From contig WTXD01000003.1 in NCBI GenBank assembly GCA_022496205.1, positions 682,001 to 746,000 on the forward strand: 64,000 bases of DNA, read 5' to 3'. The notes beneath the pieces are model-generated. The model was not told the DNA's origin. It saw only the letters and a program-made list of their open reading frames with translations, and did not search any database. This document shows, in pieces, positions 35,974 through 46,838 of the stretch. This DNA is from Gloeopeniophorella convolvens (lineage: Eukaryota; Basidiomycota; Agaricomycetes; Russulales). The position numbers were made by a program, and so were the translations under genes. How positions within the stretch are numbered: position 1 is the stretch's first letter; each line of letters begins with the position of its first letter.

Positions 35974-37066
35974 ATGGCCGCATCCACGGAAATGTCCTCC
36001 GAACCGCGCGCCTTTGGCTCCCCATTCGACGACGAAGATGCAGATCTCATCATCAGATCATCCGACAATGTAGACTTTCGCGTATACAAGGCCATCTTGT
36101 CCAAGGCATCCCCGGTCTTTCGCACGACGCTTTCTTTGCCACAGCCGGCAACCCGCGACACCCGTGCTTCAAGAGAGCCATGTCCTGTCATCGATTTGGC
36201 AGAGGGAAGCAAAATCATAGCACCTCTGCTGACGTCTATTCACCCTGTCGTATTCGCCACTACTTCCCGTGGAGCTGACGACGAAGAATGGTCGTTAGAC
36301 GACTTGATAGCCATCTTGGCCGCGGCGAAGAAGTATGATATGGCGTCGGCATCCGAGCGCGTCCTTCAGAGTTTCGCCGATGCGGCATTCCTACGGGACA
36401 AACCCATCGAGGCATTCTGTGCCGCCCACAAGTACAAGTTGGAAGCACCGGCTCGCATAGCGGCGAAGGCATGCCTTCAAGTCAGACTGAATCTAGACAT
36501 CGTTGGAGAGAAGCTGCCATTCCTGGACGGGCAAGCCCTTCATCATTTGTGGCGATTCCACCGCGCCTGCTCCGCTGCTGCTACCGCCGCATTCCGTAAC
36601 GATAGCCTTGAGCTTCCTACGGTGGACCCGGACGACTGGTGGCGCACCGCCACATCCACGGAGTCATGTCCCTGTAGAAAGCACTCATTCACTGTGATTT
36701 TCAAACCACGGACTCGCCCTCGGAGCAGCTTCGGAGCAGTAGAAGAAAACCATTTCGTCGCAAAACGTGTGACTATTGATACCAGATTGAATGGTCTCTG
36801 GCTCAACTATATGAAACGTGCGCTCGCTGCCTTGGGGGAACAGCCCAGTACAAATGCCTTACTACGCCCCGACGTCCTGGTTATATCCCATCAAGAAACT
36901 TGTGGTAGATGCAGAGATATGGTCCTTGGTCTGTCGGAGTTTGCTCGTCGAGTCGGGGCTGAAGTTGAACGGCGCGTCTCTCAGGTAAGTGGTTCTTCCA
37001 TGTTCCAATGATTCCTGTTACCCACTGAATGTTATTTCCAAGGTTGAATTCGGGTGGCCATTCTGA
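35974..37066 (+). CDS. BTB3: BTB/POZ-domain protein, 344 aa
   Basis: An intact BTB/POZ protein and the closest relative of BTB1. Exons 35974-36984 and 37043-37066 total 345 codons. Residues 10-110 hold the BTB core (FGSPFDDEDADLIIRSSDN, SKASPVFRTTLSLPQPATR). LRDKPIEAFCAAHKYKLEAP and GQALHHLWRFHRACSAAA follow, then a Cys pair in CPCRKHSF and another in CGRCRDMVLGLSEFARRVG. The last exon is only 24 nt and encodes VEFGWPF, matching the V-x-L-x-x-PF ending of BTB1 and BTB2. Sequence between the Cys segments differs sharply from BTB1 and BTB2 while the N-terminal 220 residues are nearly identical, which suggests uneven divergence or gene conversion. Confidence 0.88.
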
Positions 37067-37337
37067 TGCAATACACTGCGGCATGCGCCATAGTAGCAGT
37101 CTGTGGTCCTCCTTCTCTAGATCGTCTATCAGTGAATAGGTCGTTAGTATGCGGTACCTCTGTGACGATAGCATGATGTCGTGCCGGCGAGGCGCAGTTA
37201 GCACATATCGGCAGTTTCATGATGACTTGAGCCTTCCGTTCATTCCACTGCGCGCCCATCTGTTTACTTTAGTGAACGCACATGTTGAATAGGCTGCCTT
37301 TGAAGGCCGCGAGTGATGTCTATTCCGCTGTTATACA

Positions 37338-37344
37338 TATAAAG
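37338..37344 (+). promoter_or_regulatory. TATA box of BTB4
   Basis: TATAAAG lies 182 bp upstream of the BTB4 ATG, in a context also found before the relic at 31484. Confidence 0.6.
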
Positions 37345-37519
37345 CAAGACACACTGCGTGCATACACAGAGTTCGATCAAACATATCAGCTACACTGCAC
37401 CCCATTCGGAGTCACGGGCGCGGCTCCATATCGTGATCACGGGCTTTCCACTGGTGGGCCTCGAGGCAGTCTGCGACCGGTAACCAGAACATGGCGCTTC
37501 GCTCGCACTGGCACCGCTC

Positions 37520-38598
37520 ATGGCCACCAATGTGAAGGAATTTGGCCCGCCTTTCGACGATGCAGACGCCGACATAATCCTCCGATCCACCGACCACGTC
37601 GACTTCCGCGTCTACAGAGTCATCCTCTCCAAAGCGTCGCCCGTGTTCCGCGACATGTTCACCTTCCCCCACCCGGGCCCCACTGGCAAGCTCGACGATG
37701 ACGACCACAAGGACGGCCTGCCGCTCGTCCGGCTCCCAGAGGACAGCGCGACACTCTCGATGCTCCTGCACGCCATCTACCCGTTCGCTCCGCACGCCGA
37801 CCCCGCACACAGCAGCGGCGCACTCGGCGCACTCGACGCGCTGACCGAGGCGTGGCTCGCGGCGGACAAGTACGAGCTCGACGGGCTGCGCAGCACGCTC
37901 ACCGCGCAGCTGCAGACGCACCCGCTGATGGCGCGGCAGCCGCTGCGCCTCTTCGCGACGGCGTACCGGCTTCGCTCGCAGGCGCTGCTGCGCACCGCGG
38001 CGGCACACACGCTGCCGCTCGCGCCGCTCACGCTCGCCGCGCTCGGGCGGCACGTCGACCTCGTCCCGTTCATCGCGGTGCGCCACCTCGTCGCGTACCA
38101 CCGCGCGTGCGGCGACGCCGCGCGCGACTGCGTGCGCCTGCGTGCGGACGAGGACGGCTTCGCGGAGGTGTTCCTCCCTGGGCTGCTCGCGTGCGCGGGC
38201 GGGGGCCGCGCGCGCGTGTGCCGGGACTCGCGGTGCCAGCTGGGGAACCCGCGCGCGCCGATGCCACGCCCTGAGACGCTCGAGTGGTGGCAGGAGTACA
38301 TGGAGGCGCTGGGGGAGAAGCTGAGCGAGCGGCCGGCGATGTCTGCGACGGACGCGATGCAGGCGTGCACGAGCGAGTGGGAGGTGTTTGCGCAGAAGCT
38401 GTGCGCGCGGTGTCGGGGGTTCGCTGCGTCCGCTCTGGTCCTGGCGCACAACTTTCTGGCCGAGCTGCTCAAGGCGGAGATAGAGGAAGAGGTGGGTGTT
38501 GAGTGCGTTGCTGTGTCGTATGCCAAGGTGCTAACCTCTGGCAGGTTCAGTTCGAGCACTACGTCAGCCATATGGAGTCGTCCATGTTCCCAAGATGA
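37520..38598 (+). CDS. BTB4: divergent BTB/POZ-domain protein, 341 aa
   Basis: An intact BTB/POZ protein of a second subtype. Exons 37520-38491 and 38545-38598 total 342 codons; the intron has a clear GCTAACC branch site. The BTB core is [39 protein letters not shown], with LPLVRLPEDSATLSMLLHAI and LAADKYELDGL. C-terminal Cys residues (CQLGNP and LCARCRGFAASALVLAH) match in spacing the Cys segments of BTB1-3. The final exon encodes VQFEHYVSHMESSMFPR. The gene body is much richer in GC than BTB1-3. No specific function is known. Confidence 0.88.
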
Positions 38599-38882
38599 CG
38601 ATGTTCTGAGAACACGGAGTCACTACCAAGTTGCTTGTTGAGGATATCTGAGGTCCTGCTGTCGTATTTCTAGCTGTTGTTGCACTTGTACACTATCCCA
38701 CACTTCACACACACGAGTCCCGGCACTGGGTCCAACAAACAAGACGGTATACCCCAAGATAGTGAGACATTAAGTGAATGCTAATACATGATCATGCGGT
38801 GTGGATGCGACTGCCCAGATGCTTGCAAATGTTAAGTTATCGGGGGACAAACAAGAGCGGAGCCAACGCAACGACCGGGACC

Positions 38883-40186
38883 CTAGAGCTTCGCCCGAAC
38901 AGTCACCTTCTTGCTGTTCTCCTCGAGGATCCGCGCAGCATCGTTGACCATGTTGTCAACGATCGTCTGCGCGGGCAGCACATCGTCGATAAGCGCCGCG
39001 ACGTTGCCCATCAGGAACGTGACCGCCTTGACCGATTTCTCGGGGTGGTTGTCGACTTCGTGCTGGTTCGGAATGATGCCCTTGGACGTGAGCTCGCGGA
39101 TCTCCGCCTGGCGGTTGTTCTCCCAGTCGTCGACGTACGGCGTGCGGCGCACACGCAGCGGACGGCCCGTGTAGATCAGCGTGCGCACAACGTCGCCGTG
39201 CCCTGCGCTCAGCAGCGCCTGCTTGTGCGCGCGCGTCGCGCCCGCCTCCTCCGACGCGACGAAGCGCGTGCCCACCCACACGCCCTGCGCGCCGTACGCG
39301 AGGTTCGCGGCCAGCCCACGCCCGTCATACACCGCGCCCGCGCCGATGACCCAGATTGGCTGCCCGGTCAGCGGTGACTTGTGGCCCTTGACCGCGTCGA
39401 CGACCGAGGGGATCAGGATCGACGCGGGGATGTCGCCCGTGTGGCCGCCGCCCTCGCCGGCCTGCGCGCAGATGAGGTCGACGCCAGCCGCGATCGCCTT
39501 GGCGGCGTGCTTCGGGTGGCCGATCATCTGAAGAGCGCACCCCGAGCGTCAGCATCATCCAAGTGGGGGCAAGAGGCAAGGGCGGGGGACTGACGTTCAT
39601 GATGAGGATCCCGGCCTTGTGCAGCTTCTCGACGACCTCCTTGGGCGGGACACCGATGGCGCAGACGAAGAGACGCGCGCCCTCCTCGATGATCACGTCA
39701 ATGAGCTCCGGCAGCGTCCCGTGCGTGTAGTCGTACTACAGAAGCCAAGTCAGCCACCAGCGAAGGCCTGCGGAGCGCATACAAACGCACGTTCGTCTTG
39801 CGCGCGCCGCCGCCGACCTGCGGAAGGAGCAGGTCGACGCCAAAGGGCAGCTTCGGATCCTTGAGGTCCTTTTTGATAGCCTTGATCTGCGCGGAGGTGA
39901 TGCGCGGTGAGCCGCGGGCTGGCGCGCGAGTACGGAAGCGGACGCACCTGCTGCCGGAGGATCTTGGGCGTGTAGCCAACACCTCCAATGACGCCGAGGC
40001 CGCCTGCGTTGGTGACGGCGGCAGCGAGCTCAGGTCCTGCCGCGACGTTCATGCCTGTGCGACGCGGACATGGGAGTGTCAGCCCGGGGGGTGACGCGGT
40101 TGCGTGGCGCGCAATGACGCACCTGCCAGCAAGATGGGATGCTTGATGCCAAAAAGCTCAGTGATGGGCGTGGAGATGACAGACAT
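38883..40186 (-). CDS. Nitronate monooxygenase (2-nitropropane dioxygenase family), 350 aa
   Basis: An FMN-dependent enzyme that oxidises nitronates such as propionate-3-nitronate, detoxifying nitro compounds. Exons 40123-40186, 39948-40054, 39791-39886, 39595-39735 and 38883-39527 total 351 codons, the usual length of class I enzymes. Visible motifs are LFGIKHPILLAGMNVAAG and GGLGVIGGVGYTP at the N-terminus, PFGVDLLLPQVGGGARKTN, then GEGGGHTGDI with the likely catalytic His, and IGAGAVYDGRGLAANLAYGA with GTRFVASEEAG for phosphate binding. The start (MSVISTPITELFG) has a TATA-like sequence 65-74 bp upstream. It is convergent with BTB4. Confidence 0.93.
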
Positions 40187-40863
40187 GTTGGTAGTTGGCG
40201 AGCGACGTGGAAGAAAAAATCGTAGAGTAAAGGACTGAGAGTCGATCAGGTTATATATTATCAGGGCCGGCAGCCGGGGATATGACATTGCCAGGCTCAC
40301 CGGTACTCGGAAATATCACATGGCGGTTATTGGCAACACTCCCCACGGGGCTCAGATCGGTCTCAGGGGACGACCGTGTTACTGTTGCGTTACAAAGCGA
40401 CCCTTACAGCGGTATTCAAAGCCATAATGTAGCCACCGCGTTGATGTCTGTTCAGAACAGGCGTTTGATATCTGCGCGGTGTACATAAGCGCGCTCAATT
40501 TGAGTTGCCGTGCTCAGCCGGCAGGCACACTCAAGCGTGATTGGACGGATGCTGCTGTGATGGACTTTGATCCCCGCCAATGCGGGGCAATGCTATCGAG
40601 TAGTGTAACCAGGAAAATGTGCATTAGATCAGAGGCAAACTAATGAGGGATGCTGCTAGGTATACGCAAGATGATAAAGCAATGATAGATACTACGCCAC
40701 CGCCGCGACAGCTGCAGGGTCCGTCCCCCTTCTACTGCCCGGCAGCACACCGTCCGGGTCTCCGAAACGGCGCTCGCTACTGAGTGCTAGTGCACGGTGA
40801 TGCATGATGACGCCTATGCGCACGACCAGAACTGGTACAACACCGGAGTTGTAAAACTTCCGT
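40187..40863. other. Intergenic: nitronate monooxygenase promoter and coiled-coil gene 3' flank
   Basis: No gene is seen. On the minus strand TAATATATAA at 40251-40260 is a candidate TATA box for the nitronate monooxygenase. Confidence 0.5.
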
Positions 40864-42661
40864 CTAGGTGGGCGAACCTTCGGGCGTCGGGTGGGCGGCA
40901 GACTGCATGAGCCTCCGCAGACGAGCCAGCTCTTCTGCGAGGTGCCTGTTTCGCAACGTCAGGCTCAGCAAAACACGCATCATTTGAAAAAAAAAAAAAA
41001 AAAGATGCAGGGCGGAACAATGATGCGTACTGGGCGGTCCTGCCAGCCTTCGCGCTCGCGTCCGACGAGCTCTGCACCTTCTCCTGTAATGCGCGGATCT
41101 GCGCGCGAAATTCGTCTTCGACCTCTTGCCGTATCCGTGCGTCGTCCGCGCGCAGCTGCTCGACGCTCATCACGTCGGCCTGACGTGCCTTGGTCTCCTC
41201 GAGCAGCTTCGCGTACTTCTTCCCGACCGCCTCAGCTTCGCTACGCCAGCGTTCCTCGCGCTTCTGCATGTCTTCGCGAAGATTGTCCACGTCTGTGCGC
41301 CATGCGCTTTTCATGCTCTTGAGAGAGTCGCGCAGGGTGAGGTATTCGCGCTCGCTCTTGGTCGAGAGCGCAGTGGACTCGGCGAGCGCGACTTCCATCT
41401 CGCGGAGTGACTTCTTCGATACTGCCGTTTCGGATTTCAGTTGCGCCTTGAGGATGTTGGCCTCAGCTTCAGCCTTGCGTGCGCGCTCAAGCACCTATGC
41501 CCTCAAATATTCCTATCGAGATCTCTTTCGATCAAGCGACAACGTACCTCCTGGAGCAGCCGCTCCTTCCTCGCGACCACGTTATTCAAACCCTCATTCT
41601 CGAGGCGCAGCCGCTCGCGGACCTCCTTCAGGTCTTCCGTCTGACGCGTGAGCTGCGCGGCGCTCCGTTGCGATAGCCGCAGCTGAGCCTTGGTATTCTC
41701 AAGCGCATTGCGTGCGTTGATCACGCCGGTCTGCAGATCGGCGAGCACCTTTGTCGTGCCGCCGGGGGTGAGCGATTGCCGGCGAGTTTCCGTATTGGGC
41801 GATGGCAACTGGAGTATGAGCGTGGGGTTCTCGGAAGGGCCCGAAGTTGCGGTGCTCTGTGAGTATCGCGGTGGGCTGGTGACGACGCCATCATCTGCGA
41901 GCGCGCGTGCGTTCCCTGTGGACGTCATGGTCAAAGAAGGGATCTTGCGCCGCGCAGGTGGGGCAGCCTGATGCACGAACCTACGGAAGATACGGGGATA
42001 CCTGTGGACGGAATTGGAAAATTTGTCAGTGACGTCGAGCCAGGGGAGGGTAACGAGGCGGTGCACGCACGACTCAGCGTTCGGGTGGGACTCGACTGGC
42101 GCTTGTACGGTTGGGAGGACGGGCCGGCGCCAAAGTCCATCGGCACGCCCTCGCGGATGCCGTCCTGGCTGAGCGGGACGGCGTCGCGCCGCGGGAGCGG
42201 AATGCTGGACTCGGGCCCAGCGAGTCCTTGGAGGACGTCAAAGCTGGAGCGGCGCTTGATCTTCCCGTTCGGGGTGACTGGAGGGAGATCAGACGGAGGA
42301 TCGGGGAGAGGTGACGCAGGTGGGGAGTTCATATTGGTTATAGGCATGCGAGGGGTACGCTGAAGAAAGTTCTCGAGGTTGTGTAGCTGAGCTTGCTGGT
42401 GGCGAATGGTGTGCTTCAAGGTGGACATATGGCTGCGGATGGAGACTGGGGGGACGAAGAGAGACGATCATCAACATCAGAGCAAGATGGGTACATGCAG
42501 CTGTGAAAGTTGCGATGGGACATACCGGGATCATCGAGCGACAGAGACGGGCTGTGTGCGCGAATTGAGGTTGCAGAGCGATTGGAGGCTACGGAGGAGG
42601 GCCTGGATGGCACACGGTGGTTGAGAGGCGAGGAGTGAGGGAGAGAGAGCGTTGAATGCAT
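40864..42661 (-). CDS. Coiled-coil protein, possibly SHE3-like, 510 aa
   Basis: Exons 42526-42661, 42067-42445, 41548-42001, 41031-41494 and 40864-40963 total 511 codons. The first ~220 residues are Ser/Pro-rich and disordered (SSPLNHRVPSRPSSVASNRS). From TTKVLADLQTGVINARNALE onward it is continuous coiled coil (RSAAQLTRQTEDLKEVRERL, ENEGLNNVVARKERLLQEVL, then RARKAEAEANILKAQL). It ends in LRNRHLAEELARLRRLMQSA. The arrangement resembles fungal proteins annotated as SHE3 (SWI5-dependent HO expression protein 3), an adaptor for mRNA transport, but coiled coils are easily confused. Intron 4 contains an A17 run (40987-41003). The start is the ATG at 42661; upstream in-frame sequence has no better ATG. 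Confidence 0.72.
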
Positions 42662-43100
42662 CCACAGGAAAGACAAGACAGTAAAGAATGATATTTCTCG
42701 GCGCAGAGGGGCTGGTAACGCTGTTCGATACGCGCGCGAGGGGGAGAATGGCCGAGTGTGGCCTGCGGTGCCAGCCTCGCGTCGAGTGCTCCGCCTGCTA
42801 GACGCTAGACGCCCGCTCAACCGCGCTCGCTCAAAGCGGCAATCACAAGCGCTTATTTTCCCGGCATCTCCCGGCCCTGATTCGCTGTCACGCTCACGCG
42901 ATCACAATCACGCGTTGCGCCCACGACGCGCTTCAAATCGCGTATTGTCCATTCAACTTGGACAGGCTCGTTCAATTGTCAGGTCGTCGGCGTCGCTGCA
43001 CGCAACCGTGTACACGGCAACCCAATTGTACGCGCATTGCTTATAGACTACCGCCCTCGAGCTCAACCACAACGAACGACCAGGCGTCGCGTTGCACCCC
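42662..43100. promoter_or_regulatory. Divergent intergenic region between coiled-coil gene and RING3
   Basis: The 439 bp separate two divergent start codons. I see no TATA box. The sequence is GC-rich near the coiled-coil gene and has several GCGATCACA/CACGCG-type repeats around 42895-42925. Confidence 0.4.
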
Positions 43101-44272
43101 ATGCCCAGTTCTTCCGCACAAGAGTGTCCGATATGCCTCGAGAAGCTCCTCAACCCCGTCGTTACCCCCTGTGGTCAGCATGCCACTTCTCTGACCTCTG
43201 CGTGCAAGCGTGATGCGTCTTGTTAGGCCACCTTAGTTGCCAGTCCTGCATGAAGTCCTATGTACGCGCATCCCAAGATCCCTATGAAGCCAACTGTCCG
43301 ACATGCCGCACATCCTTCCCCATCGGTACGCTTCCCATGCACTCCATCTGCAAGTCCTCGTAGTACTTACATACCTACTTCTAGTTGTCCCGGATCTAAG
43401 CATGATACCAAAGAAATACCATGTGTTCATCGCACCGTCTATCCGCCGTGTTTACCTTCAGGACGGGCAAGTGATGCTTCCGAGTTGGTCGCTAACCTCA
43501 ACACCGAGGTCCTCGCGCTGCAAAGACGCGTCACATCCCTCACCCGGGACAAGCACCTGCTCATGGACCGGGCCGAGGCTGCCCAGTCTGCTCTTGACCG
43601 TCTCAGCTTCGAGAACGTGCGGCACGTCTCGAGGCGAGAGAGGCCAACGAGAAAGCCCGGCAGGCGAACCAAAAGTATCAGCTGTTGCTTGACAAGCACC
43701 ATGCCCTTCAGGCCCGGTGAGTACAGGCCGCTGCTTGAGCATAATATCCGTCTGATTTCTATGTCCTTTACAGGGTTCCAGCAGCCGTGGTCCCAGCACC
43801 CGCAAAACGCACAGGCGAGCAAGCTGCACTCGACGCGTCTACTCGCAGCGACAGTCCTTCCAGCGACAGCTCTTCGTCGCCCGCCGAATTTCTCTTCAGG
43901 GGGAAGCGCATCTATAGACCCATGCCCAAGCGGCCCAGACTCCAACCCATGGTAGCGCAGACTCCTCGGCCTTCGACGCTTGCCACTTCCTCACGCGTAG
44001 CCGTGTCTTCTCCGTCTTCCTCATCGTCGTCATCGTCCTCGCCAGCCACAAGCCGCATTACCTCGAACAGCGTCATTGAACAGTCAGACAGCGATTCTCA
44101 AAGCGATTCGGAAGCTACCGTACGCGCTTCCTCAGAGAGGCGTACCTCCCGTTCACCGGCGCCGCCTGCCGCGACGTTTGTCCGCGTCCTCCGCCCCAGA
44201 CCGACTCGACTGACATCTCGTCGAGATGATCTCGAGCAACGTAACCGTTTAGCAGAACAAGGGTTTTTCTAG
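43101..44272 (+). pseudogene. RING-finger/coiled-coil protein RING3 with two apparent frameshifts
   Basis: Exons 43101-43173, 43227-43325, 43385-43716 and 43774-44272. The finger is intact: CPICLEKLLNPVVTPCG, HLSCQSC, NCPTCRTSFPIG, with introns at the same places as in RING2. FIAPSIRRVYLQDG follows, matching the post-RING motif of its paralogues. The coiled coil (ASELVANLNTEVLALQRRV to RLSFENV) is in a different frame from about 43470, and the segment LEAREANEKARQANQKYQLL is in the third frame from about 43625. Both shifts equal the loss of one base. The last exon encodes a Ser-rich tail with RGKRIYRPMPKRPRL. An alternative acceptor near 43415 would remove the first shift but lose the conserved motif. 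It is either a young pseudogene or carries two sequence errors. Confidence 0.7.
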
Positions 44273-44388
44273 GGCTATCTATGTAAAACATATAGTAAAT
44301 GCATAGTACATGTATGATCTATGGAACAGCGATGCTGGACAGGTTCTACAGCTACGACCTTAGGGTGCCTAGCACACGTGCTGCAATT

Positions 44389-45133
44389 TTAGATGTCGCC
44401 CGGGGGCGTCTTGCAGGCAATGACGTCGAAGAAATGCCTATCAGCGGGCGCCTCCATATGGGCGCTGATCGTATCAAGCAGATGCCCCGCAGAGAGGCCT
44501 TCGAGATGCTCCCTCCTGTCCGCCTCGTCATAGAAGAGGACGAATACGCCGAACGTCGTCGCGTCCTTCTGGAACGCGTACCAGTACGGCGTGAGCGGCT
44601 CGCGCTGCACGTCCGGCGCGCCGTCCTGCACGCGTTCTAACGGTCAGTGCATTCCCGTGCGCCACGGCGCAGGTACACGCACTCGCAGCGCCGCGCGCAC
44701 CTCTGCCGCGGCCTCCGGCTTCGCGCGGAACACGAAGCGCACGCCGACCTTGAGCCCGCCGCGCGCCTGCACGCCGCGCGCGACGCGGTGCCCAATGACG
44801 TCCACGGGTGCGACCCGCGCGACGACGTCGTCCGCGCCCGCAAGCGCCTGCGCGAGGAGCCCGCGCGCGTGCGCTGCGCGGCCCTCCTCCGTCGCGAACG
44901 TGTCGAACATCCCGAACGCGCCGGGCGTCTGGTAGCCGTACCACTGCAGCGTGCCCGGCTCGTCGAGCACGAGGCGCCGGCCCGTGCCCAGGAAGGCGCG
45001 GACGACGTCGCGCCGGCTCGAGCGCGGGGTCAGGACGACGTCGAAGGCGAAATGGGCTGCGAGGCGCGGGGGTCAGTTGTGGGCAGTGCACTGCTGGTGG
45101 ACTTTATAGCGTACGTTCGGGGAGAGCGTCCAT
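44389..45133 (-). CDS. Tandem ABM-like (dimeric alpha/beta barrel) protein, 214 aa
   Basis: Exons 45115-45133, 44679-45056 and 44389-44636 total 215 codons. Two similar halves are visible. The first has LQWYGYQTPGAFGMFDTFA then EEGRAAHARGLLAQALAG. The second has VRFVFRAKPEAAAEVRAALR then YWYAFQKDATTFGVFVLFYD and ADRREHLEGL. The aromatic-x-[FY]-x-T pattern followed by a helix and H-x-x-G-L matches antibiotic-biosynthesis-monooxygenase-type barrels, which often act as cofactor-free oxygenases or in stress. A TATA box (45197-45205) lies about 65 bp upstream of the 19-nt first exon, supporting the start. The donor of intron 2 is a choice between close sites. The substrate is unknown. Confidence 0.68.
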
Positions 45134-45196
45134 GTCGCGTGGTCGATTGGTGCGCCAGAGAGCTTTTGGTTGCCTTGGCTCCACCGCACGCTGCGT

Positions 45197-45205
45197 CTTT
45201 TATAT
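45197..45205 (-). promoter_or_regulatory. TATA box of ABM-like gene
   Basis: On the minus strand the sequence reads ATATAAAAG, about 65-70 bp upstream of the proposed start codon at 45133. Confidence 0.55.
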
Positions 45206-46781
45206 GTACTAATCAGCATTCCCGGCCTGAGGATTGCCCGTGTTGCGCCCATAGCATACGTAGAAAGGTTCTCGACGCCACCTAGAAAGCTACGGCGTAA
45301 TGAAAGCTATCTGATGCCGCCGAAGTAGAAGCCCATACAGAACAAGGATGACTATGGCGTCCCAGGCACTCAGAGATAGATCGACGGGAGTATACACAGC
45401 GGACCATCGCTATCCCGAGCAAGGGCGTGATGTTGCGGTCAGTTTCAGTTGCGCGGGGTTTTGTCGCTCATGCGCAAATACAAAGCTCGCCCAGGGACCA
45501 TATCAGAGGCAGTCCTGCGATCGACCATTATGAAGGTATGATGCCTAGATGCTATGCAGAGCCAGAGACTGTTCAATCTTCCGACGCGTACCTCGCCGAA
45601 TGCTAGCGTCGCTCACGCAAAGAAGGACCTTATTGGGAAGGCTTTACTGTAGGTTTGCAACATGAAATCGCGGTGGTGCAACAGCAATATTTGATGAATA
45701 AAACCCCCGACGCGGACTGTCGGGATCTCGCGAGGTACAAGCAAAGTGGGAGCGATCCGCTGCAATGACGTATTATGTAATAAATGCCCACACCCTGCTG
45801 CCATTCTCACGGATCCTCCCGCGCAGCCTTTTCACTCCTGCCGCAACTGCCAATCCAGTGCTCAATTGATTATCACCGACGTACCTCGGAACGCCCGGTT
45901 CTGCTCGACATTACTGTTTGCGATACGCGATGAAATCGTGGTGCCTTTCAGGCGCTGCTCTCTGCAGGACGAGGGTCACTTTCAACACCGGATTCCTCGG
46001 ACTCGTCTCTGGGGTGGACTTTCCTACTTGCAGCTTCAGATCTTCAGAGTTTGCTTCGTGTTGGAGTAACACTCTGAAAATTGATGGAATTTGGGCAGAT
46101 GCTTGACATTGTCGTTCATTCACCTTTTATCTTCTAAGCTTCCTGCTGTCCAGCAGTGCGGCGCCAGCGCAGCCTTTTCCAATGTCCTGTGCACTATGTA
46201 GCAATTCGCACGTGCACCACAGCCGAGAGCAATCTATATTCAAGGTTTGACCGGCGTAGACGGTGAGTGCGGGATACGCTGCTGGCATTGATTCCTCGCT
46301 GATGCAGTGATTGGTAAGGTTTCTGTACGCCTTGTAAGTACTTAGAAAGTGGATCAGCGCTCGAACGTCCGCGTCAGGTCCCATCGGTCTGCGCTGATGC
46401 TGAAACAGACCTTAATGACTACCAAGTCTCATATGAAGGTTTAGACCTTGTTCATTGATTCCGCGCAGAAGCCGCCATTCGTCCGAGTATGCTACCGCCG
46501 TAGTAGTAGACGGTGGTTGCAAAACTACTGCCTTCCAGAGCTGTCTCACCCTAACAAGCTTCCACTGTGATCGTCTTTTTCAAGATCCATTGCGTAGCCT
46601 GCTCAATGCATCACTTTTCTGATTCGTGTCCCCTTGCATCAAGCAACCGCAGCGTCGTTCTTTGTTTTCCCATCACCGCAGGATTCTGACAAGTGGATCG
46701 CCTGCAATACAACCACACTGCGGACTACCGGCTCGCGGTACAGCGGTACTGCGATGGGACTGAGCTGATGTCAGACCAGAG

Positions 46782-46788
46782 TATAAAA
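46782..46788 (+). promoter_or_regulatory. TATA box of PEBP gene
   Basis: TATAAAA lies 57 bp upstream of the ATG at 46839, followed by a CT-rich leader, a strong fungal core promoter layout. Confidence 0.65.
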
Positions 46789-46838
46789 GTTACCCCTGCT
46801 GCCTTTCCGCCTCACCAGTCCCTCACACCTATCCTTCC

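Larger units (their letters stand above)
35870..38600 (+). repeat. BTB two-gene block, copy 2 (BTB3 + BTB4)
   Basis: This is the intact partner of the block at 29750-32500, with the same gene order, spacer, promoter elements and start contexts. It is the better preserved copy. Confidence 0.75.
45134..46838. other. 1.7-kb intergenic region between ABM-like and PEBP genes
   Basis: It should hold both promoters; TATA boxes are at 45197-45205 (minus) and 46782-46788 (plus). No gene or repeat is supportable in between. Confidence 0.45.

Noticed and set aside
37412..38449. 345-codon minus-strand open frame, Arg-rich
   Set aside because: It is the antisense of the GC-rich BTB4 gene; its composition (Arg/Ala/His runs) mirrors the BTB4 codon bias.
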